Positions 34,704-44,845 of a DNA stretch of 64,000 nt are shown here, piece after piece. This DNA comes from Rhodococcus jostii RHA1 (GTDB lineage Bacteria > Actinomycetota > Actinomycetes > Mycobacteriales > Mycobacteriaceae): the NCBI RefSeq assembly GCF_000014565.1, contig NC_008268.1:6266501-6330500 (forward strand), in the 5' to 3' direction. Position 1 is the first letter of the stretch, and every line of letters starts with the position of its first letter. Under the pieces are notes generated by a model. That model was given only the letters and a program-made list of their open reading frames with translations, was not told the origin of the DNA and did not search any database. The translations under genes and the position numbers were made by a program.

Positions 34704-36071
34704 GTGACTGCTTCACGCTCCGTCTCAGCCCGCGTCGGACGTTCGTCCGCCGCCCCCAGGAAATCGTCGGATTCTGCAGTTCGTACATTCGTACTCGACA
34801 CCTCCGTACTGCTGTCCGACCCCTGGGCCGTCACCAGGTTCGCCGAGCATCGTGTGGTGCTTCCCCTCGTCGTGATCAGCGAGCTCGAAGGGAAGCGGCA
34901 CCACCACGAGTTGGGATGGTTCGCAAGAGAATCGCTGCGCATGCTCGACGACCTCCGGCTGGAATACGGTCGTCTCGACCAGCCCGTGCCGATCGGCACC
35001 GAGGGCGGCACCTTGCAGGTCGAGCTGAACCACACCGACCCGTCGGTTCTCCCGGTCGGATTCCGCACGGACAGTAACGATTCGAGGATTTTGGCCTGCG
35101 CCCTGAACCTCGAGGCCGAGGGCGGTGACGTCGTCCTGGTCAGCAAGGACATCCCGATGCGTGTGAAGGCCGGTGCGGTGGGTCTTCCCGCCGACGAGTA
35201 CCACGCCCACGACGTCGTTCCGTCCGGTTGGACGGGTATGACCGAACTGGATGTGGCGTCCTCGTCGATCGACGAACTGTTCTCCGAGGGCGTCGTCGAC
35301 CTGGAGGAAGCTCGGGAGTTTCCGTGCCACACGGGTATTCGGCTGCTGGGCGGTTCGTCGAGCGCACTGGGCCGCGTGAACGCCGACAAGCGGGTGCAGT
35401 TGGTGCGGGGGGAGCGTGAGGCATTCGGTCTGCACGGACGTTCGGCCGAGCAGCGGATCGCCCTGGACATCCTGCTGGACGACAGTGTGGGCATCGTGTC
35501 GCTGGGCGGCAAGGCGGGCACCGGCAAGTCGGCGCTGGCGTTGACGGCGGGGCTGGAGGCGGTGCTCGAGCGCCGTACCCAGCGGAAAGTCGTTGTCTTC
35601 CGGCCGCTCTACGCGGTGGGCGGGCAGGAACTCGGCTACCTGCCGGGTAGTGAGAGCGAGAAGATGGGCCCGTGGGCCCAGGCGGTCTTCGACACTCTCG
35701 ACGGCCTTGCCAGCACCGAGGTGATGGACGAGGTGATCAGTCGCGGCATGCTGGAAGTGTTGCCACTCACGCATATTCGCGGACGGTCATTGCACGATTC
35801 GTTCGTGATCGTGGACGAGGCGCAGTCGCTGGAACGCAATGTGCTGCTCACGGTGCTGTCCCGGCTCGGCACCGGCTCCCGGGTTATCCTCACCCACGAC
35901 GTCGCGCAGCGCGACAACCTGAGGGTCGGACGTCATGACGGTGTGGCCGCGGTGATCGAGAAGCTCAAGGGGCATCCGCTGTTCGCGCACATCACGTTGA
36001 CGCGCAGTGAGCGTTCGCCGATCGCGGCGCTCGTGACGGAGATGCTGGAGGAGTTCGGTCCGACGCCGTAG
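34704..36071 (+). CDS. phoH2: PhoH2: PIN-domain RNase fused to PhoH ATPase/helicase, 455 aa
   Basis: The amino PIN domain (about 28-175) keeps the acidic set: Asp32 in VLDTSVLL, Glu in SELEGKR and Asp in DSNDSRIL. The PhoH domain (about 245-455) has Walker A GKAGTGKS at 269-276 and Walker B VIVDEAQS. Mycobacterial PhoH2 unwinds and cuts RNA and acts as the toxic half of a pair. GTG with AGGAG six to seven bases upstream. It is syntenic with Rv1095. The frame remains open 11 codons upstream, but that part overlaps the leader ORF. Confidence 0.93.
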   Translation: MTASRSVSARVGRSSAAPRKSSDSAVRTFVLDTSVLLSDPWAVTRFAEHRVVLPLVVISELEGKRHHHELGWFARESLRMLDDLRLEYGRLDQPVPIGTEGGTLQVELNHTDPSVLPVGFRTDSNDSRILACALNLEAEGGDVVLVSKDIPMRVKAGAVGLPADEYHAHDVVPSGWTGMTELDVASSSIDELFSEGVVDLEEAREFPCHTGIRLLGGSSSALGRVNADKRVQLVRGEREAFGLHGRSAEQRIALDILLDDSVGIVSLGGKAGTGKSALALTAGLEAVLERRTQRKVVVFRPLYAVGGQELGYLPGSESEKMGPWAQAVFDTLDGLASTEVMDEVISRGMLEVLPLTHIRGRSLHDSFVIVDEAQSLERNVLLTVLSRLGTGSRVILTHDVAQRDNLRVGRHDGVAAVIEKLKGHPLFAHITLTRSERSPIAALVTEMLEEFGPTP

Positions 36072-36091
36072 GCGCCTGCCCCGCAGCGTGA

Positions 36092-36130
36092 TCCGCCCGA
36101 TGCCGCACGATCCGTGCGGCATCGGGCGGA
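36092..36130. terminator. Bidirectional hairpin after phoH2
   Basis: Perfect 18-base arms beginning TCCGCCCGATGCCGCACG with the three-base loop ATC, between convergent genes and ending five bases before the next gene's stop. Confidence 0.85.
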
Positions 36131-36134
36131 CACT

Positions 36135-36566
36135 TCAGAAGGCGCGCACGATCCCTTTGAGCGTGCCCCACAGGAAGTCCCGGCTGCTGAAGTAGTCGCG
36201 CCAGACGGCGATCTTGCCGTCCTTCATCTCGAACGTGCCGCACACCCAGAATTCGCTGCGCAGCCGCTTGTAGATCAGGACGTCCGTGCGTTCGGTCAGC
36301 ACGGCCGTACCGTCGCCGGCGATGTGGTGCAGGCGCACGTCGAATCCGACACCGGGGCGGCTCATTCCGCGGAGTATCCGCATGACGGCGCCGAGGCCGC
36401 GGATCTTGGGCAGCGACACGTTGTGCCACACGATGTCCTGGTGCAGATACTGCTGCGCGGCGTCCGGGTCGCCTGCGACGAGTGCGTCCAGGAATGCCCG
36501 GACCACCTGGACATCTGCCGTGTCCGTTCGAGCGGTTCCCGTGGGTGCGTGCGAGTTCGTGCTCAT
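36135..36566 (-). CDS. Limonene-epoxide-hydrolase / SnoaL-like protein, 143 aa
   Basis: Cystatin-like NTF2 fold: the order FLDALVAGD, ERTDVLIYK and FEMKDGKIAVWRDYF fits the LEH family, whose Asp-Arg-Asp centre opens epoxides with water; Arg and both Asp candidates are present in these blocks. The closest idea is the mycobacterial EphG type. The substrate is unknown. The gene lies 26 bases downstream of the serine hydrolase lipoprotein gene on the same strand. Confidence 0.78.
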   Translation of the reverse strand: MSTNSHAPTGTARTDTADVQVVRAFLDALVAGDPDAAQQYLHQDIVWHNVSLPKIRGLGAVMRILRGMSRPGVGFDVRLHHIAGDGTAVLTERTDVLIYKRLRSEFWVCGTFEMKDGKIAVWRDYFSSRDFLWGTLKGIVRAF

Positions 36567-36592
36567 GATCTTCTTCCCGTCGATGTGTCGGC

Positions 36593-38191
36593 TCAGCGGA
36601 CGAATGTACCCCGGCCTTCCGTGTCGTAGAACTCGAGTGTGACGTTGTTGCCGGCGAACGTCGCCTTCGAGATGGTTCCAGGTGGGGCGTTCTCACCGCG
36701 GGGTGTGAAGGTGAAGGTGTCGCCGTCCCAGTGGGTGAGTGGGAAGGTCTGCCCGGCGGGCCCGAGTTGGAGCGTCAGCGCACCGTTGCTCTCGGTGACG
36801 ACGGCGGGGCCCCAATACGGGTTGCCGTAGGTGCCGGCGTAGGTCGGGAGGGGTTGCGGCGGTGCTGGGTTCGCGGGGGCCGTCTGGCCGACGAGACTAC
36901 CCTCGGGCTCGTCCATCGGCGCGATCGCCTGCCGGTACAACGACCTCCAGTCCTCACGGATCTCCCCGAACTGGACGAGGTCGGCGAACTCGGCGGTGAG
37001 GGACTCGGGAATGCCGATGGGCGACCCGTTGGTCAGCGCGACGATGGCGACGTCGGCGGACGGTATCGCGACGAAGTTCGTCGCCACCCCGAGCTGGAAC
37101 CCGCCGGAGTGGCTGAGGGAGACCCGCCCTGCCGGGGTGGTCGACACGTTGAACCCGTACCCGTACGACCCCGGACGGCTGTCCATCGACCGCGGTGGGC
37201 TGGACACCATCTGAGGACTGACCGCGGGGAGCAGCGCCTCGGGTGACACGATCTCCTTGCCCTCGAACGTTCCGTCGGCCAGCAGCATCGCCAGCCATTT
37301 GCCCATATCGTTGACGGAGGAGCTCACCCCGCCTGCAGGGGACTGGGCGTCGGGGTCGCGTACCGCGTCGGCGACGTACTTGCCGTCGACGAGCTGGTGC
37401 GCGACTGCGCGGTCGCTGCGTGCCTGATAGTCGGCGAATCGCGAACTCGTGGAGGACATCCCGAGCGGCCGGTAGATCGTCTGCTCGGACAGCGTGGCCC
37501 AATCTGTCCCGGACGCCGCCGCGACGGCCTCCGCCGCCGCGGTCAGGCCGAAGTTGGTGTACTCGTAGGTGATCCGGAACGGGTTCAGCGGTTCGAGCCG
37601 GAGCTTGTCGAGCACCTGCTGCTGGTTGTAACCCAGGTCCTCGAGCAGATCGCCGGCGTGGTCGGGCAGCCCCGATCGGTGCGAGTACAGATCGCCCACC
37701 GTGACGTGCTCGGTGACCCATGGGTCGGCGAGCGCGAAACCGGGCGACTTGGACACCACGGGAGTGTCCCAGCCGACGACGCCGGCATCGACCTGATGCG
37801 CCACCACCGTGGACCCCACCGATTTCGACATCGACGCCAGCTGGAACACGGTGTCGGCGTCCACCTTCTGATCGGTGCCCGCCTCGCGCACGCCGAACCC
37901 CTTCGCGTACACGGTCTGCCCACCGTGGACGACGGCGATCGCCATACCCGGCAGCCCGGAACTCTCCATCAACTCGTTCGCCAGTTCGTCGAGACGGCCC
38001 ACGGCGTCGTCGATCTGACCGTCGGGGATGTCGACGCCCGCGACCGTCCCCGGGTTCGGCGGCTGCGACGACTCCGAGGTGGGGCTCGCGTCGGAACCGG
38101 CGTCGTCGGAGCCGGAGCCGCAACCCGTCACGAGTGACCCGCCGAGCGCGAGAGCCGACAGAAGTATCGTCAGGTTCCGCTGTCTGCGCAT
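36593..38191 (-). CDS. Serine hydrolase of the class C beta-lactamase family, lipoprotein, 532 aa
   Basis: Lipoprotein signal with LVTGC (Cys24) and a Ser/Asp-rich linker. Catalytic motifs are Ser120-Met-Ser-Lys123, Tyr211-Thr-Asn and HSGGF, the penicillin-binding-protein/beta-lactamase class C set. A carboxy beta domain (about 430-532) matches those of esterase/D-peptidase relatives. It likely acts on peptides or esters outside the membrane; true beta-lactamase activity is not implied. ATG 38191 gives the correct signal peptide. It is divergent from the desaturase homologue. Confidence 0.86.
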   Translation of the reverse strand: MRRQRNLTILLSALALGGSLVTGCGSGSDDAGSDASPTSESSQPPNPGTVAGVDIPDGQIDDAVGRLDELANELMESSGLPGMAIAVVHGGQTVYAKGFGVREAGTDQKVDADTVFQLASMSKSVGSTVVAHQVDAGVVGWDTPVVSKSPGFALADPWVTEHVTVGDLYSHRSGLPDHAGDLLEDLGYNQQQVLDKLRLEPLNPFRITYEYTNFGLTAAAEAVAAASGTDWATLSEQTIYRPLGMSSTSSRFADYQARSDRAVAHQLVDGKYVADAVRDPDAQSPAGGVSSSVNDMGKWLAMLLADGTFEGKEIVSPEALLPAVSPQMVSSPPRSMDSRPGSYGYGFNVSTTPAGRVSLSHSGGFQLGVATNFVAIPSADVAIVALTNGSPIGIPESLTAEFADLVQFGEIREDWRSLYRQAIAPMDEPEGSLVGQTAPANPAPPQPLPTYAGTYGNPYWGPAVVTESNGALTLQLGPAGQTFPLTHWDGDTFTFTPRGENAPPGTISKATFAGNNVTLEFYDTEGRGTFVR

Positions 38192-38347
38192 GGGTGATCC
38201 TCTGCTCGGGCCCGGGGTAACCGTGAACTGCCAGCGTAACGACTGCAAGCCCATGACCAGGCTGTTTTCGTCACAACGCCGCCGTTGTTCCCGTCGAATT
38301 CACCAGTGGTCGACCCGGCGCCCGGGCGCGGACGCTACGGTGTGCGG

Positions 38348-39205
38348 ATGCCGATTGAAAAGAACGACTCGCAGCTGCTCAGTGAGCTGGCCCCGGTGGT
38401 GGACGAAAACCTGACACGTCACATCGCCGAGGCGGACGGCTGGCAGCCGCACGATCTGGTCCCGTGGGACCAGGGCAAGAACTTCGCGTTCATGGGTGGA
38501 ACGGATTGGTCGGCAGATCAGTCGACCCTGAGCGACGTCGAGGCGCTCGCGTTGACCGTGGGTGTGCTGGTGGCGGACAACGTCCCCGCGTACCACCGGG
38601 AGATCGCCAAGCACCTCGCCCAGGTGGGTCCGTGGTGGCGCTGGGTGGGCCGCTGGACCGCGGAGGAGAACCGGCACTCCATCGTGCTCCGGAACTACCT
38701 GATGGTGACGCGCGCCGTCGACCCCGTTGCCCTCGAGCGCGCCCGGATGGACGAGATGGTCCGCGGCTACGCGATGCCGCCGATGCACCTGCTCGAGATG
38801 CTCGCGAATTCCGCGTTCGAGGAGAAGGCCGCGGCGGTCCGTCATCACAACACGGCGGCACTCGGCGAGGACCCGCTGGTGGCAGTGATCGCCGAGCGGC
38901 TGGCCACGGACGACGAACTGCAGTCGCTGTTCTACCGGAACATCGTCGAGGCCGCGTTCGAGCTGGTACCCGACCAGACGATGCGGGCCATCGCGTCGCG
39001 GATCGAGGCCTTCGACGTACCGAGCGTGGCCCTGCCCGGCGGAACCGACAGCACCGCGGTGCTCGCCGAGGCCGGCATCTACGACCCCGCCCAGCAAGGG
39101 GAGAAGGTGTTCGCCCCGCTGCTCCGCTCCTGGAACATCGCCGGGCGCTCCGATCTCGGCCCCGAGGGCGAGAAGGCCCGCGACGAGCTGTCCGCGCTGC
39201 TGTAG
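38348..39205 (+). CDS. Acyl-ACP desaturase homologue (DesA family) with altered di-iron ligands, 285 aa
   Basis: The sequence follows mycobacterial DesA closely: LAPVVDENLTRHI, VPWDQGKNFAFMGG, WTAEENRHSIVLRNYLMVTR. Of the six di-iron ligands known for plant and mycobacterial stearoyl-ACP desaturases, Glu and His of EENRH and the Glu of FEEKAA are kept. The first Glu (TED in DesA1) reads VAD, and the last ExxH pair reads DELQ within TDDELQSLFY. Desaturase activity is therefore doubtful, or the metal site differs. DesA2 (Rv1094) lies nearby in M. tuberculosis, between glyA and phoH2; here it is displaced to before fumC. A terminator follows. Confidence 0.8.
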   Translation: MPIEKNDSQLLSELAPVVDENLTRHIAEADGWQPHDLVPWDQGKNFAFMGGTDWSADQSTLSDVEALALTVGVLVADNVPAYHREIAKHLAQVGPWWRWVGRWTAEENRHSIVLRNYLMVTRAVDPVALERARMDEMVRGYAMPPMHLLEMLANSAFEEKAAAVRHHNTAALGEDPLVAVIAERLATDDELQSLFYRNIVEAAFELVPDQTMRAIASRIEAFDVPSVALPGGTDSTAVLAEAGIYDPAQQGEKVFAPLLRSWNIAGRSDLGPEGEKARDELSALL

Positions 39206-39217
39206 GACTTCTGCGGC

Positions 39218-39253
39218 GAGAGGGCCCGCACTCGAGCGAGTGCGGGCCCTCTC
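39218..39253. terminator. Strong hairpin between the desaturase homologue and fumC
   Basis: Perfect 17-base arms starting GAGAGGGCCCGCACTCG around AG, in the convergent gap. It can serve both genes. Confidence 0.9.
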
Positions 39254-39264
39254 CGTCGGCAGGG

Positions 39265-40668
39265 TCAGTCCTCGACCTTCGCCATCGCCAGCACGTCGAG
39301 ACGCTTGTCGAGTTCCTCCTCGCTCAGCTTGTCGCCGATCAGACCACGGTCGACGACGGTCTCGCGGATGGTCTTCTTCTCCTTCAGCGCCTGCTTGGCG
39401 ACGGCCGCCGCCTCCTCGTACCCGATCGCGGAGTTCAGTGGCGTCACGATGGACGGCGACGATTCCGCGAGGGTCTTGAGGTGCTCGATGTTCGCGACGA
39501 GCCCGACGACGCACCGGTCGGCGAACAGCCGCGTGACGTTGGCCAGCAACGTCAGCGATTCGAGCAGGTTCCGCGCCATCATCGGGATGTAGACGTTGAG
39601 CTCGAATGCGCCCGCGGCACCGCCCCAGGCGACCGCGGCATCGTTGCCGACCACCTGTGCGGCGACCTGGGTGGCCGCCTCCGGGAGCACCGGATTGACC
39701 TTGCCGGGCATGATCGAACTGCCGGGCTGCAGGTCGGGGAGACGGATCTCGCCGAGACCGGTCAGCGGTCCCGATCCCATCCACCGGATGTCGTTGGCGA
39801 TCTTGGTCAAGGACACCGCGATCGTGCGCAGTGCGCCGGACGCCTCCACCAGGCCGTCCCGCGCCGCCTGCGCCTCGAAACTGTTCTTCGCCGGTGTGAG
39901 GGCGTCGACACCCGTCGCCTTGACCAGTTCGGCGACGACCTTCGGGCCGAACCCGTCGGGGGCATTGAGCCCCGTTCCGACCGCGGTGCCGCCGATGGGC
40001 AGCTCACCGAGCCGGGGAAGGCAGGCCACGACCCGCTCCATCCCCGCCTCCATCTGGCGGGCGTAACCGCCGAACTCCTGGCCGAGGGTCACCGGAACGG
40101 CGTCCATGAGGTGGGTGCGGCCCGACTTCACGACGGTCTTCCACTCGGTGGACTTGTCGAGCAGGGCCAGGCGCAGGTGGTCGAGGGCGGGGAGGAGGTC
40201 CTTGACCGCGGACTCGGTGGCCGCGACGTGCGTCGCGGTGGGAAAGGTGTCGTTGGACGACTGCGACATGTTGACGTCGTCGTTGGGGTGGACGACCACG
40301 CCGTTCGCCGCGGCGATCGACGCGATCACCTCGTTGGCGTTCATGTTGGAACTGGTGCCCGAGCCTGTTTGGAAGACGTCGATGGGGAACTGATCGTCGT
40401 GCTTGCCTTCGGCGATCTCGCCCGCCGCCGCGATGATGGCGTCCGCCTTCTCGGCGTCGAGGAGGCCGAGGTCCTTGTTGACCTGCGCGCAGGCTGCCTT
40501 CAGCAGACCCATTGCACGTATCTGGGTGCGCTCGAGACCTCGACCGCTGATCGGGAAGTTCTCGACGGCGCGCTGAGTTTGCGCGCGCCACAGGGCATCC
40601 ACGGGCACCCGCACCTCGCCCATGGTGTCGTGTTCGATCCGGTACTTCTGCTCGTTGCTCTCGGTCAT
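39265..40668 (-). CDS. fumC: Class II fumarase, 467 aa
   Basis: Iron-independent fumarate hydratase of the TCA cycle, a homotetramer. The family signature [11 protein letters not shown] (about residue 318) holds the catalytic Ser loop; [17 protein letters not shown] and SSNDTFPTA are further conserved blocks. It is syntenic with Rv1098c, and glpX lies upstream on the same strand separated by a terminator hairpin. Confidence 0.96.
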   Translation of the reverse strand: MTESNEQKYRIEHDTMGEVRVPVDALWRAQTQRAVENFPISGRGLERTQIRAMGLLKAACAQVNKDLGLLDAEKADAIIAAAGEIAEGKHDDQFPIDVFQTGSGTSSNMNANEVIASIAAANGVVVHPNDDVNMSQSSNDTFPTATHVAATESAVKDLLPALDHLRLALLDKSTEWKTVVKSGRTHLMDAVPVTLGQEFGGYARQMEAGMERVVACLPRLGELPIGGTAVGTGLNAPDGFGPKVVAELVKATGVDALTPAKNSFEAQAARDGLVEASGALRTIAVSLTKIANDIRWMGSGPLTGLGEIRLPDLQPGSSIMPGKVNPVLPEAATQVAAQVVGNDAAVAWGGAAGAFELNVYIPMMARNLLESLTLLANVTRLFADRCVVGLVANIEHLKTLAESSPSIVTPLNSAIGYEEAAAVAKQALKEKKTIRETVVDRGLIGDKLSEEELDKRLDVLAMAKVED

Positions 40669-40708
40669 GCGTCAAACATGCCACTTCCGAGCGCGTCGTG
40701 GGGCGCTC

Positions 40709-40754
40709 CCCGTGCGCCTTTCCGGTAGCCGGAGCCACCGGAAAGGCGCACGGG
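40709..40754 (-). terminator. Hairpin after glpX
   Basis: Arms beginning CCCGTGCGCCTTTCCGGT, perfect over 18 bases, with a ten-base loop that itself can pair. It lies 13 bases past the glpX stop and 40 bases before the fumC start. Confidence 0.85.
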
Positions 40755-40766
40755 CAGCGGAGCTGC

Positions 40767-41807
40767 CTAGAACGTCGGCGGAACGGCGCCGTCTTCGCCC
40801 GTGAAGTCCACGGACGAGTACTCGCGCAGCTTCTCGAGACGGTGGTACGCGTCGATCATGCGGACGGTGCCCGACTTCGACCGCATCACGATCGACTGGG
40901 TCGAGGCGCCGCCGCCGTAGTAGCGGACACCGCGGAGCAGGTCGCCGTCCGTGACGCCGGTGGCGCAGAAGAAGACGTTCTCACCGGACACGAGATCTTC
41001 GGTGGTGAGCACGCGGTCCAGGTCGTGGCCTGCGTCGATGGCCTTCTGACGCTCGGCGTCGTCGGTGGGGGCCAGCCGGCCCTGCAGCGAACCACCCATA
41101 CAGCGCATGGCGGCGGCGGCGATGATGCCCTCCGGCGTGCCGCCGGTGCCGATCAGGATGTCGGTGCCCGACTCGGGCCGCGCGGCGGCGATCGCACCCG
41201 CGACGTCGCCGTCGGAGATGAGACGGATCCGGGCGCCGGTGTCCCGGACCTCCTGGATGAGCCTGGCGTGCCGGGGACGGTCGAGGATGCAGACCGTCAC
41301 GTCGGAGGGGGACGCCTTGCGGACCTTCGCGACGCGCTTGATGTTCTCGGCGACGGGCGCTGTGATGTCGATGACATCGGCGGCGTCGGGGCCGACGGCG
41401 ATCTTCTCCATGTAGAACACGGCGGACGGGTCGAACATCGCGCCGCGCTCGGCGACCGCGAGGACGGCGATCGCGTTGGGCATGCCCTTCGCCATCAGGG
41501 TCGTTCCGTCGACCGGGTCGACGGCGAAGTCGCAGTCGGGTCCGTCGCCGTTGCCGACCTCTTCGCCGTTGAACAGCATCGGGGCTTCGTCCTTCTCGCC
41601 CTCGCCGATGACGACGACGCCGCGCATCGAGACCGAGCTCACGAGCTGGCGCATGGCGTCGACGGCGGCGCCGTCGCCACCCTCCTTGTCGCCACGGCCG
41701 ACCCAGCGACCGGCAGCCATCGCACCAGCCTCGGTGACTCGGACCAATTCCAGAGCAAGATTTCGGTCCGGGGCCTCGCGGCGACTCGAAGTGGTGCTAG
41801 CCGTCAT
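40767..41807 (-). CDS. glpX: Class II fructose-1,6-bisphosphatase, 346 aa
   Basis: Gluconeogenic phosphatase of the lithium-sensitive Mg2+ phosphatase fold: [12 protein letters not shown] and [12 protein letters not shown] give the metal site; [15 protein letters not shown] binds the sugar phosphate. In mycobacteria the homologue Rv1099c is the main bisphosphatase, needed when growing on fatty acids or glycerol. The start ATG at 41807 is 26 bases from a perfect palindrome that may be its operator. Confidence 0.95.
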   Translation of the reverse strand: MTASTTSSRREAPDRNLALELVRVTEAGAMAAGRWVGRGDKEGGDGAAVDAMRQLVSSVSMRGVVVIGEGEKDEAPMLFNGEEVGNGDGPDCDFAVDPVDGTTLMAKGMPNAIAVLAVAERGAMFDPSAVFYMEKIAVGPDAADVIDITAPVAENIKRVAKVRKASPSDVTVCILDRPRHARLIQEVRDTGARIRLISDGDVAGAIAAARPESGTDILIGTGGTPEGIIAAAAMRCMGGSLQGRLAPTDDAERQKAIDAGHDLDRVLTTEDLVSGENVFFCATGVTDGDLLRGVRYYGGGASTQSIVMRSKSGTVRMIDAYHRLEKLREYSSVDFTGEDGAVPPTF

Positions 41808-41833
41808 GGGCAGTGCCTCCTGGTGCAGTCACG

Positions 41834-41852
41834 GTCGACGTTGTACGTCGAC
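41834..41852 (-). promoter_or_regulatory. Palindrome upstream of glpX
   Basis: GTCGACGT-TGT-ACGTCGAC: perfect 8-base arms, 26-45 bases before the glpX start in the divergent gap to the DUF4245 gene. A chance GC-rich palindrome is possible. Confidence 0.35.
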
Positions 41853-41996
41853 GCTGTGTCGGTGGCCGTCGGCCGCCGAGTGTCGAGTGGATCTCGCTGC
41901 TGATTCTCCCAGAAAGAAGTGTGACGTGCGCTGCTGGGGCGCGAATCACGAGACCGAGAATCGTTGTTCCGGGACCGACCCTGGATACTGGTGGGC

Positions 41997-42566
41997 GTGG
42001 CATCCGATAAACCCCGCATCCTGCACAACAACCGCGACATGGTGTGGTCGCTCGTACCCCTTGTCCTGTTCTGCGTACTGATCGCGGGTATCGCCAGCCA
42101 GTGCACGTTCAGCCCGGGCGGACCCACCAGTGGCCCGATCCCCAGCTTCGACGTCGACGCGGCGCTGAAATACGACGCACAGGACCTTCCGTTCCCGGTG
42201 CGCAAGCCGGAGACGCCGGAGGGCTGGACGCCCAACTCGGGCAGCCGCAGCATCGTCAGCGGCGACGGCGGCGGCGATTCGAGCACCGTCGGCTTCATCA
42301 CCGAGGCCGGCCGCTACATCCAGCTGACGCAGAGCAACGCCGTCGAGACGGTGCTCGTGCCGTTCGTCGCCGGCGGTCCGCGTACGGCGACGGGAACCGA
42401 GGACGTCGCAGGTCACAGCTGGATCGTGTACGGCGGGGAGGGTGTCGAGCCGATCTGGGTCTCCGACTTCGGCGACGTTCGGCTCCTCGTGACGGGCAGT
42501 GCATCACCCGAGGCGTTCGAGCAGCTCGCCACCGCCGCGGCCGACGCCCCGATCCTCGCCGCCTGA
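41997..42566 (+). CDS. DUF4245 membrane-anchored protein, 189 aa
   Basis: One amino-terminal transmembrane segment (about residues 17-36, MVWSLVPLVLFCVLIAGI) anchors an extracytoplasmic domain with repeated beta-strand patterns and a Gly/Ser linker. It matches the Rv1100 position. The function is unknown. The GTG reading VASDKPRIL is the likely start; an in-frame GTG two codons before cannot be excluded. It is convergent with xseB. Confidence 0.8.
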   Translation: MASDKPRILHNNRDMVWSLVPLVLFCVLIAGIASQCTFSPGGPTSGPIPSFDVDAALKYDAQDLPFPVRKPETPEGWTPNSGSRSIVSGDGGGDSSTVGFITEAGRYIQLTQSNAVETVLVPFVAGGPRTATGTEDVAGHSWIVYGGEGVEPIWVSDFGDVRLLVTGSASPEAFEQLATAAADAPILAA

Positions 42567-42580
42567 CGATCAGTCGAGGG

Positions 42581-42811
42581 TCAGTCCTCGTCGTCGGCGT
42601 GGGCGAGGGCCGTCTCGACGCGCTTGCGTGCCCCGGCGAGGTGCTCCTCGCAGCGTTTGGCCAGGGCCTCGCCCCGCTCCCACAGCGCGAGTGACGCGTC
42701 GAGGTCGAGGCCGCCCTGTTCGAGCACCTTGACCACGTCGACGAGTTCGTCGCGCGCCGCCTCGTAACCGAGCTCCGCGATGTCGGTGTCGTTTCCGGTG
42801 GGCTTGCTCAT
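42581..42811 (-). CDS. xseB: Exodeoxyribonuclease VII small subunit, 76 aa
   Basis: Two-helix protein with the family core [20 protein letters not shown] and [16 protein letters not shown]. It binds XseA to form the nuclease that trims single-stranded DNA to oligonucleotides. It lies three bases after the xseA stop on the same strand. Its length is typical. Confidence 0.93.
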   Translation of the reverse strand: MSKPTGNDTDIAELGYEAARDELVDVVKVLEQGGLDLDASLALWERGEALAKRCEEHLAGARKRVETALAHADDED

Positions 42812-42814
42812 GTC

Positions 42815-44071
42815 CTACTTGTCCTTTCCCATCACCGCGGCACGGATTGCGCCGTCGGCGACTCGAACGCGAATCTGGGTGCCCGGTGGGGCGTCGTCGA
42901 CCGAACGCAGTACCTCGGGATCGCCGTCGGGCACGATCCGCTGAACCACGGAGTAGCCGCGGGCCAGGGTCGCGGCGGGCCCGAGGGTCGTCAGCCGTGC
43001 ACGAAGGTGCTCGATCGTGGTGCTCTCCGCGGCGATCGCCCGGCTGATATCGCGTCGCCCGGCCTCCCACAGTCGCTCGACCTCGTCCGACCGGTGGTCG
43101 AGTGCGCGCAGCGGGTCGGCGAGCACCGGCCGGCTCCGCAGCTGGGAGATCAGGTCCGACTCGCGCTGCACCCAGTTGCGCAGCGCCGCCGCGCTCCGTG
43201 ACCGCAATTCGCCGACGAGTGCCTGCTCGGCGACGGCGTCCGGCACCACCCGCTTGGCGGCATCCGTCGGTGTCGCGGCCCGCAGGTCGGCGACGTGATC
43301 GCTGAGCGGACTGTCCGGCTCGTGGCCGATGGCGCTGACCACCGGAGTTCGGCAGGCGACGATCGCGCGGCACAGCGTCTCGTCGGAGAACGGCAGCAGA
43401 TCCTCCACACTGCCGCCGCCGCGCGCGAGGATGATCACGTCGACGTGCGGGTCGGCGTCCAATTCCTTCAACGCGTCGAGGATCTGCGGAACGGCGGTCG
43501 CGCCCTGCACCGGGGTGTTGCGGACCTCGAAGCGCACGGCGGGCCAGCGGCGCTGCGCCACACTGAGGACGTCGTGCTCGGCGGCGCTCGCGCGACCGGT
43601 GATCAGCCCGATGGTGCCCGGCAGGAACGGCAGCGGACGCTTCAGCCGAGGGTCGAACAGACCCTCCGCGGCCAGCAGCGCGCGCAACCGCTCGATCCGG
43701 GCGAGGAGTTCACCGATCCCGATCGCGCGGATCTCCGTCACCCGCAGCGAGACCGACCCTCGGCCCGTGTAGAACGACAACTTGCCGAACATCACCACCC
43801 GGCTGCCCTCGGTGAGCGGGACGGGGGAGTTCTGCAACAGCTGCGGGGAACAGGTCACCGACAGCGACATGTCGACGGACGGATCCCGCAGCACCAGAAA
43901 CGCGGTCCGGGTTCCCGGACGCGCGTTGATCTGGGTGATCTGCCCCTCGACCCAGACACTCCCGAGCCGGTCGATCCACTGTGCGACCTTGGCCGACACG
44001 GTGCGGACCGGCCAGGGCTGCTCGGCGGTACTCGGTCCGGTACTGGTTGCGCGGGGCTGTGCGGAGGTCAC
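42815..44071 (-). CDS. xseA: Exodeoxyribonuclease VII large subunit, 418 aa
   Basis: An amino OB-fold DNA-binding domain (about 20-115) and a catalytic domain with [33 protein letters not shown] and [20 protein letters not shown]. It degrades single-stranded DNA from both ends in repair. The GTG start overlaps the stop of the upstream gene in GTGA, so it is in one operon with the putative lipid-droplet protein and xseB, as Rv1109c-Rv1107c. Confidence 0.94.
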   Translation of the reverse strand: MTSAQPRATSTGPSTAEQPWPVRTVSAKVAQWIDRLGSVWVEGQITQINARPGTRTAFLVLRDPSVDMSLSVTCSPQLLQNSPVPLTEGSRVVMFGKLSFYTGRGSVSLRVTEIRAIGIGELLARIERLRALLAAEGLFDPRLKRPLPFLPGTIGLITGRASAAEHDVLSVAQRRWPAVRFEVRNTPVQGATAVPQILDALKELDADPHVDVIILARGGGSVEDLLPFSDETLCRAIVACRTPVVSAIGHEPDSPLSDHVADLRAATPTDAAKRVVPDAVAEQALVGELRSRSAAALRNWVQRESDLISQLRSRPVLADPLRALDHRSDEVERLWEAGRRDISRAIAAESTTIEHLRARLTTLGPAATLARGYSVVQRIVPDGDPEVLRSVDDAPPGTQIRVRVADGAIRAAVMGKDK

Positions 44072-44703
44072 TTCGCCTTGGCGGAGGTGATGCGGTTGGT
44101 CAGCATGGTCTGGAACGGCGCTCGTGCCAGGGTCGCGTTCTCGTAGTCCAGCAGCGTCGTGAGGTCCTCGACGGACAGGCTACGCAGGCGCGCCCGCAGC
44201 TGGGCGAGCGTCAGCGTGCCGTAGTCGAGTACGACGGCGATCTCGGGTTCGGCCACCGTCGGCGCGGAGGTCGCGGCCTTCTTGCTCGCCGCCTTCACGG
44301 GGGTCGAGCCGTTGGTCGCGGCGGCGGGAGCAGCCTTCGGGGTCGAGACCTTCTCGGGTGTGCTCTCGTCCTGCGGGCTCAGCGAGTACAGGGCGAACCG
44401 GCCCGGTCCGGCCGGCCGCTCGTCGGTCACGCCGTCGACAACGGGTTCCGGATCGGTGTCGTCGTCGAAGACGGCCCAGGCCGGCTGCTCGTCGTCGTGG
44501 GTCCAGTTGATCAGTGCGAAAGCCTGGTCGCCCTTGATGGCCAGCGCCGTCATGGACTGCTGAACACGCATCGTGGTCTGCAGCACCTGACTGACCGCGG
44601 TCATGGGCAGGGTCGCCGCGGTGGTCGGCAGCTTCCTGGCCTCTTCGACGGCCGTCACGGCGATTCCAGCGGCGACACGCGCCACGAAGGGGGGACGAAT
44701 CAT
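44068..44703 (-). CDS. Putative lipid-droplet-associated protein, 211 aa
   Basis: The amino half (about 1-65, [20 protein letters not shown], then [13 protein letters not shown]) is an amphipathic Ala/Val-rich helix region; a Pro/Ala/Lys-rich linker follows and a helical carboxy block [18 protein letters not shown]. Length and place fit Rv1109c. The family is annotated as lipid-droplet-associated in some databases, from recall; triacylglycerol storage is typical of Rhodococcus. Direct proof is lacking. ATG 44703 is preferred; GTG two codons before is possible. The stop overlaps xseA. Confidence 0.68.
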   Translation of the reverse strand: MIRPPFVARVAAGIAVTAVEEARKLPTTAATLPMTAVSQVLQTTMRVQQSMTALAIKGDQAFALINWTHDDEQPAWAVFDDDTDPEPVVDGVTDERPAGPGRFALYSLSPQDESTPEKVSTPKAAPAAATNGSTPVKAASKKAATSAPTVAEPEIAVVLDYGTLTLAQLRARLRSLSVEDLTTLLDYENATLARAPFQTMLTNRITSAKAK

Positions 44704-44845
44704 TCCCACAGCCTGCCTGACAACGGCACGTTTGGGTAGCCGACGTGCCCACAGCGCCGACGACAGCGGTGCGACGATGCGCACACTACCGGGCGGAGAC
44801 CCCGCGAAAGTGTCGTCCGTCCGGGGTGACCCGTAGTCTGGAACC

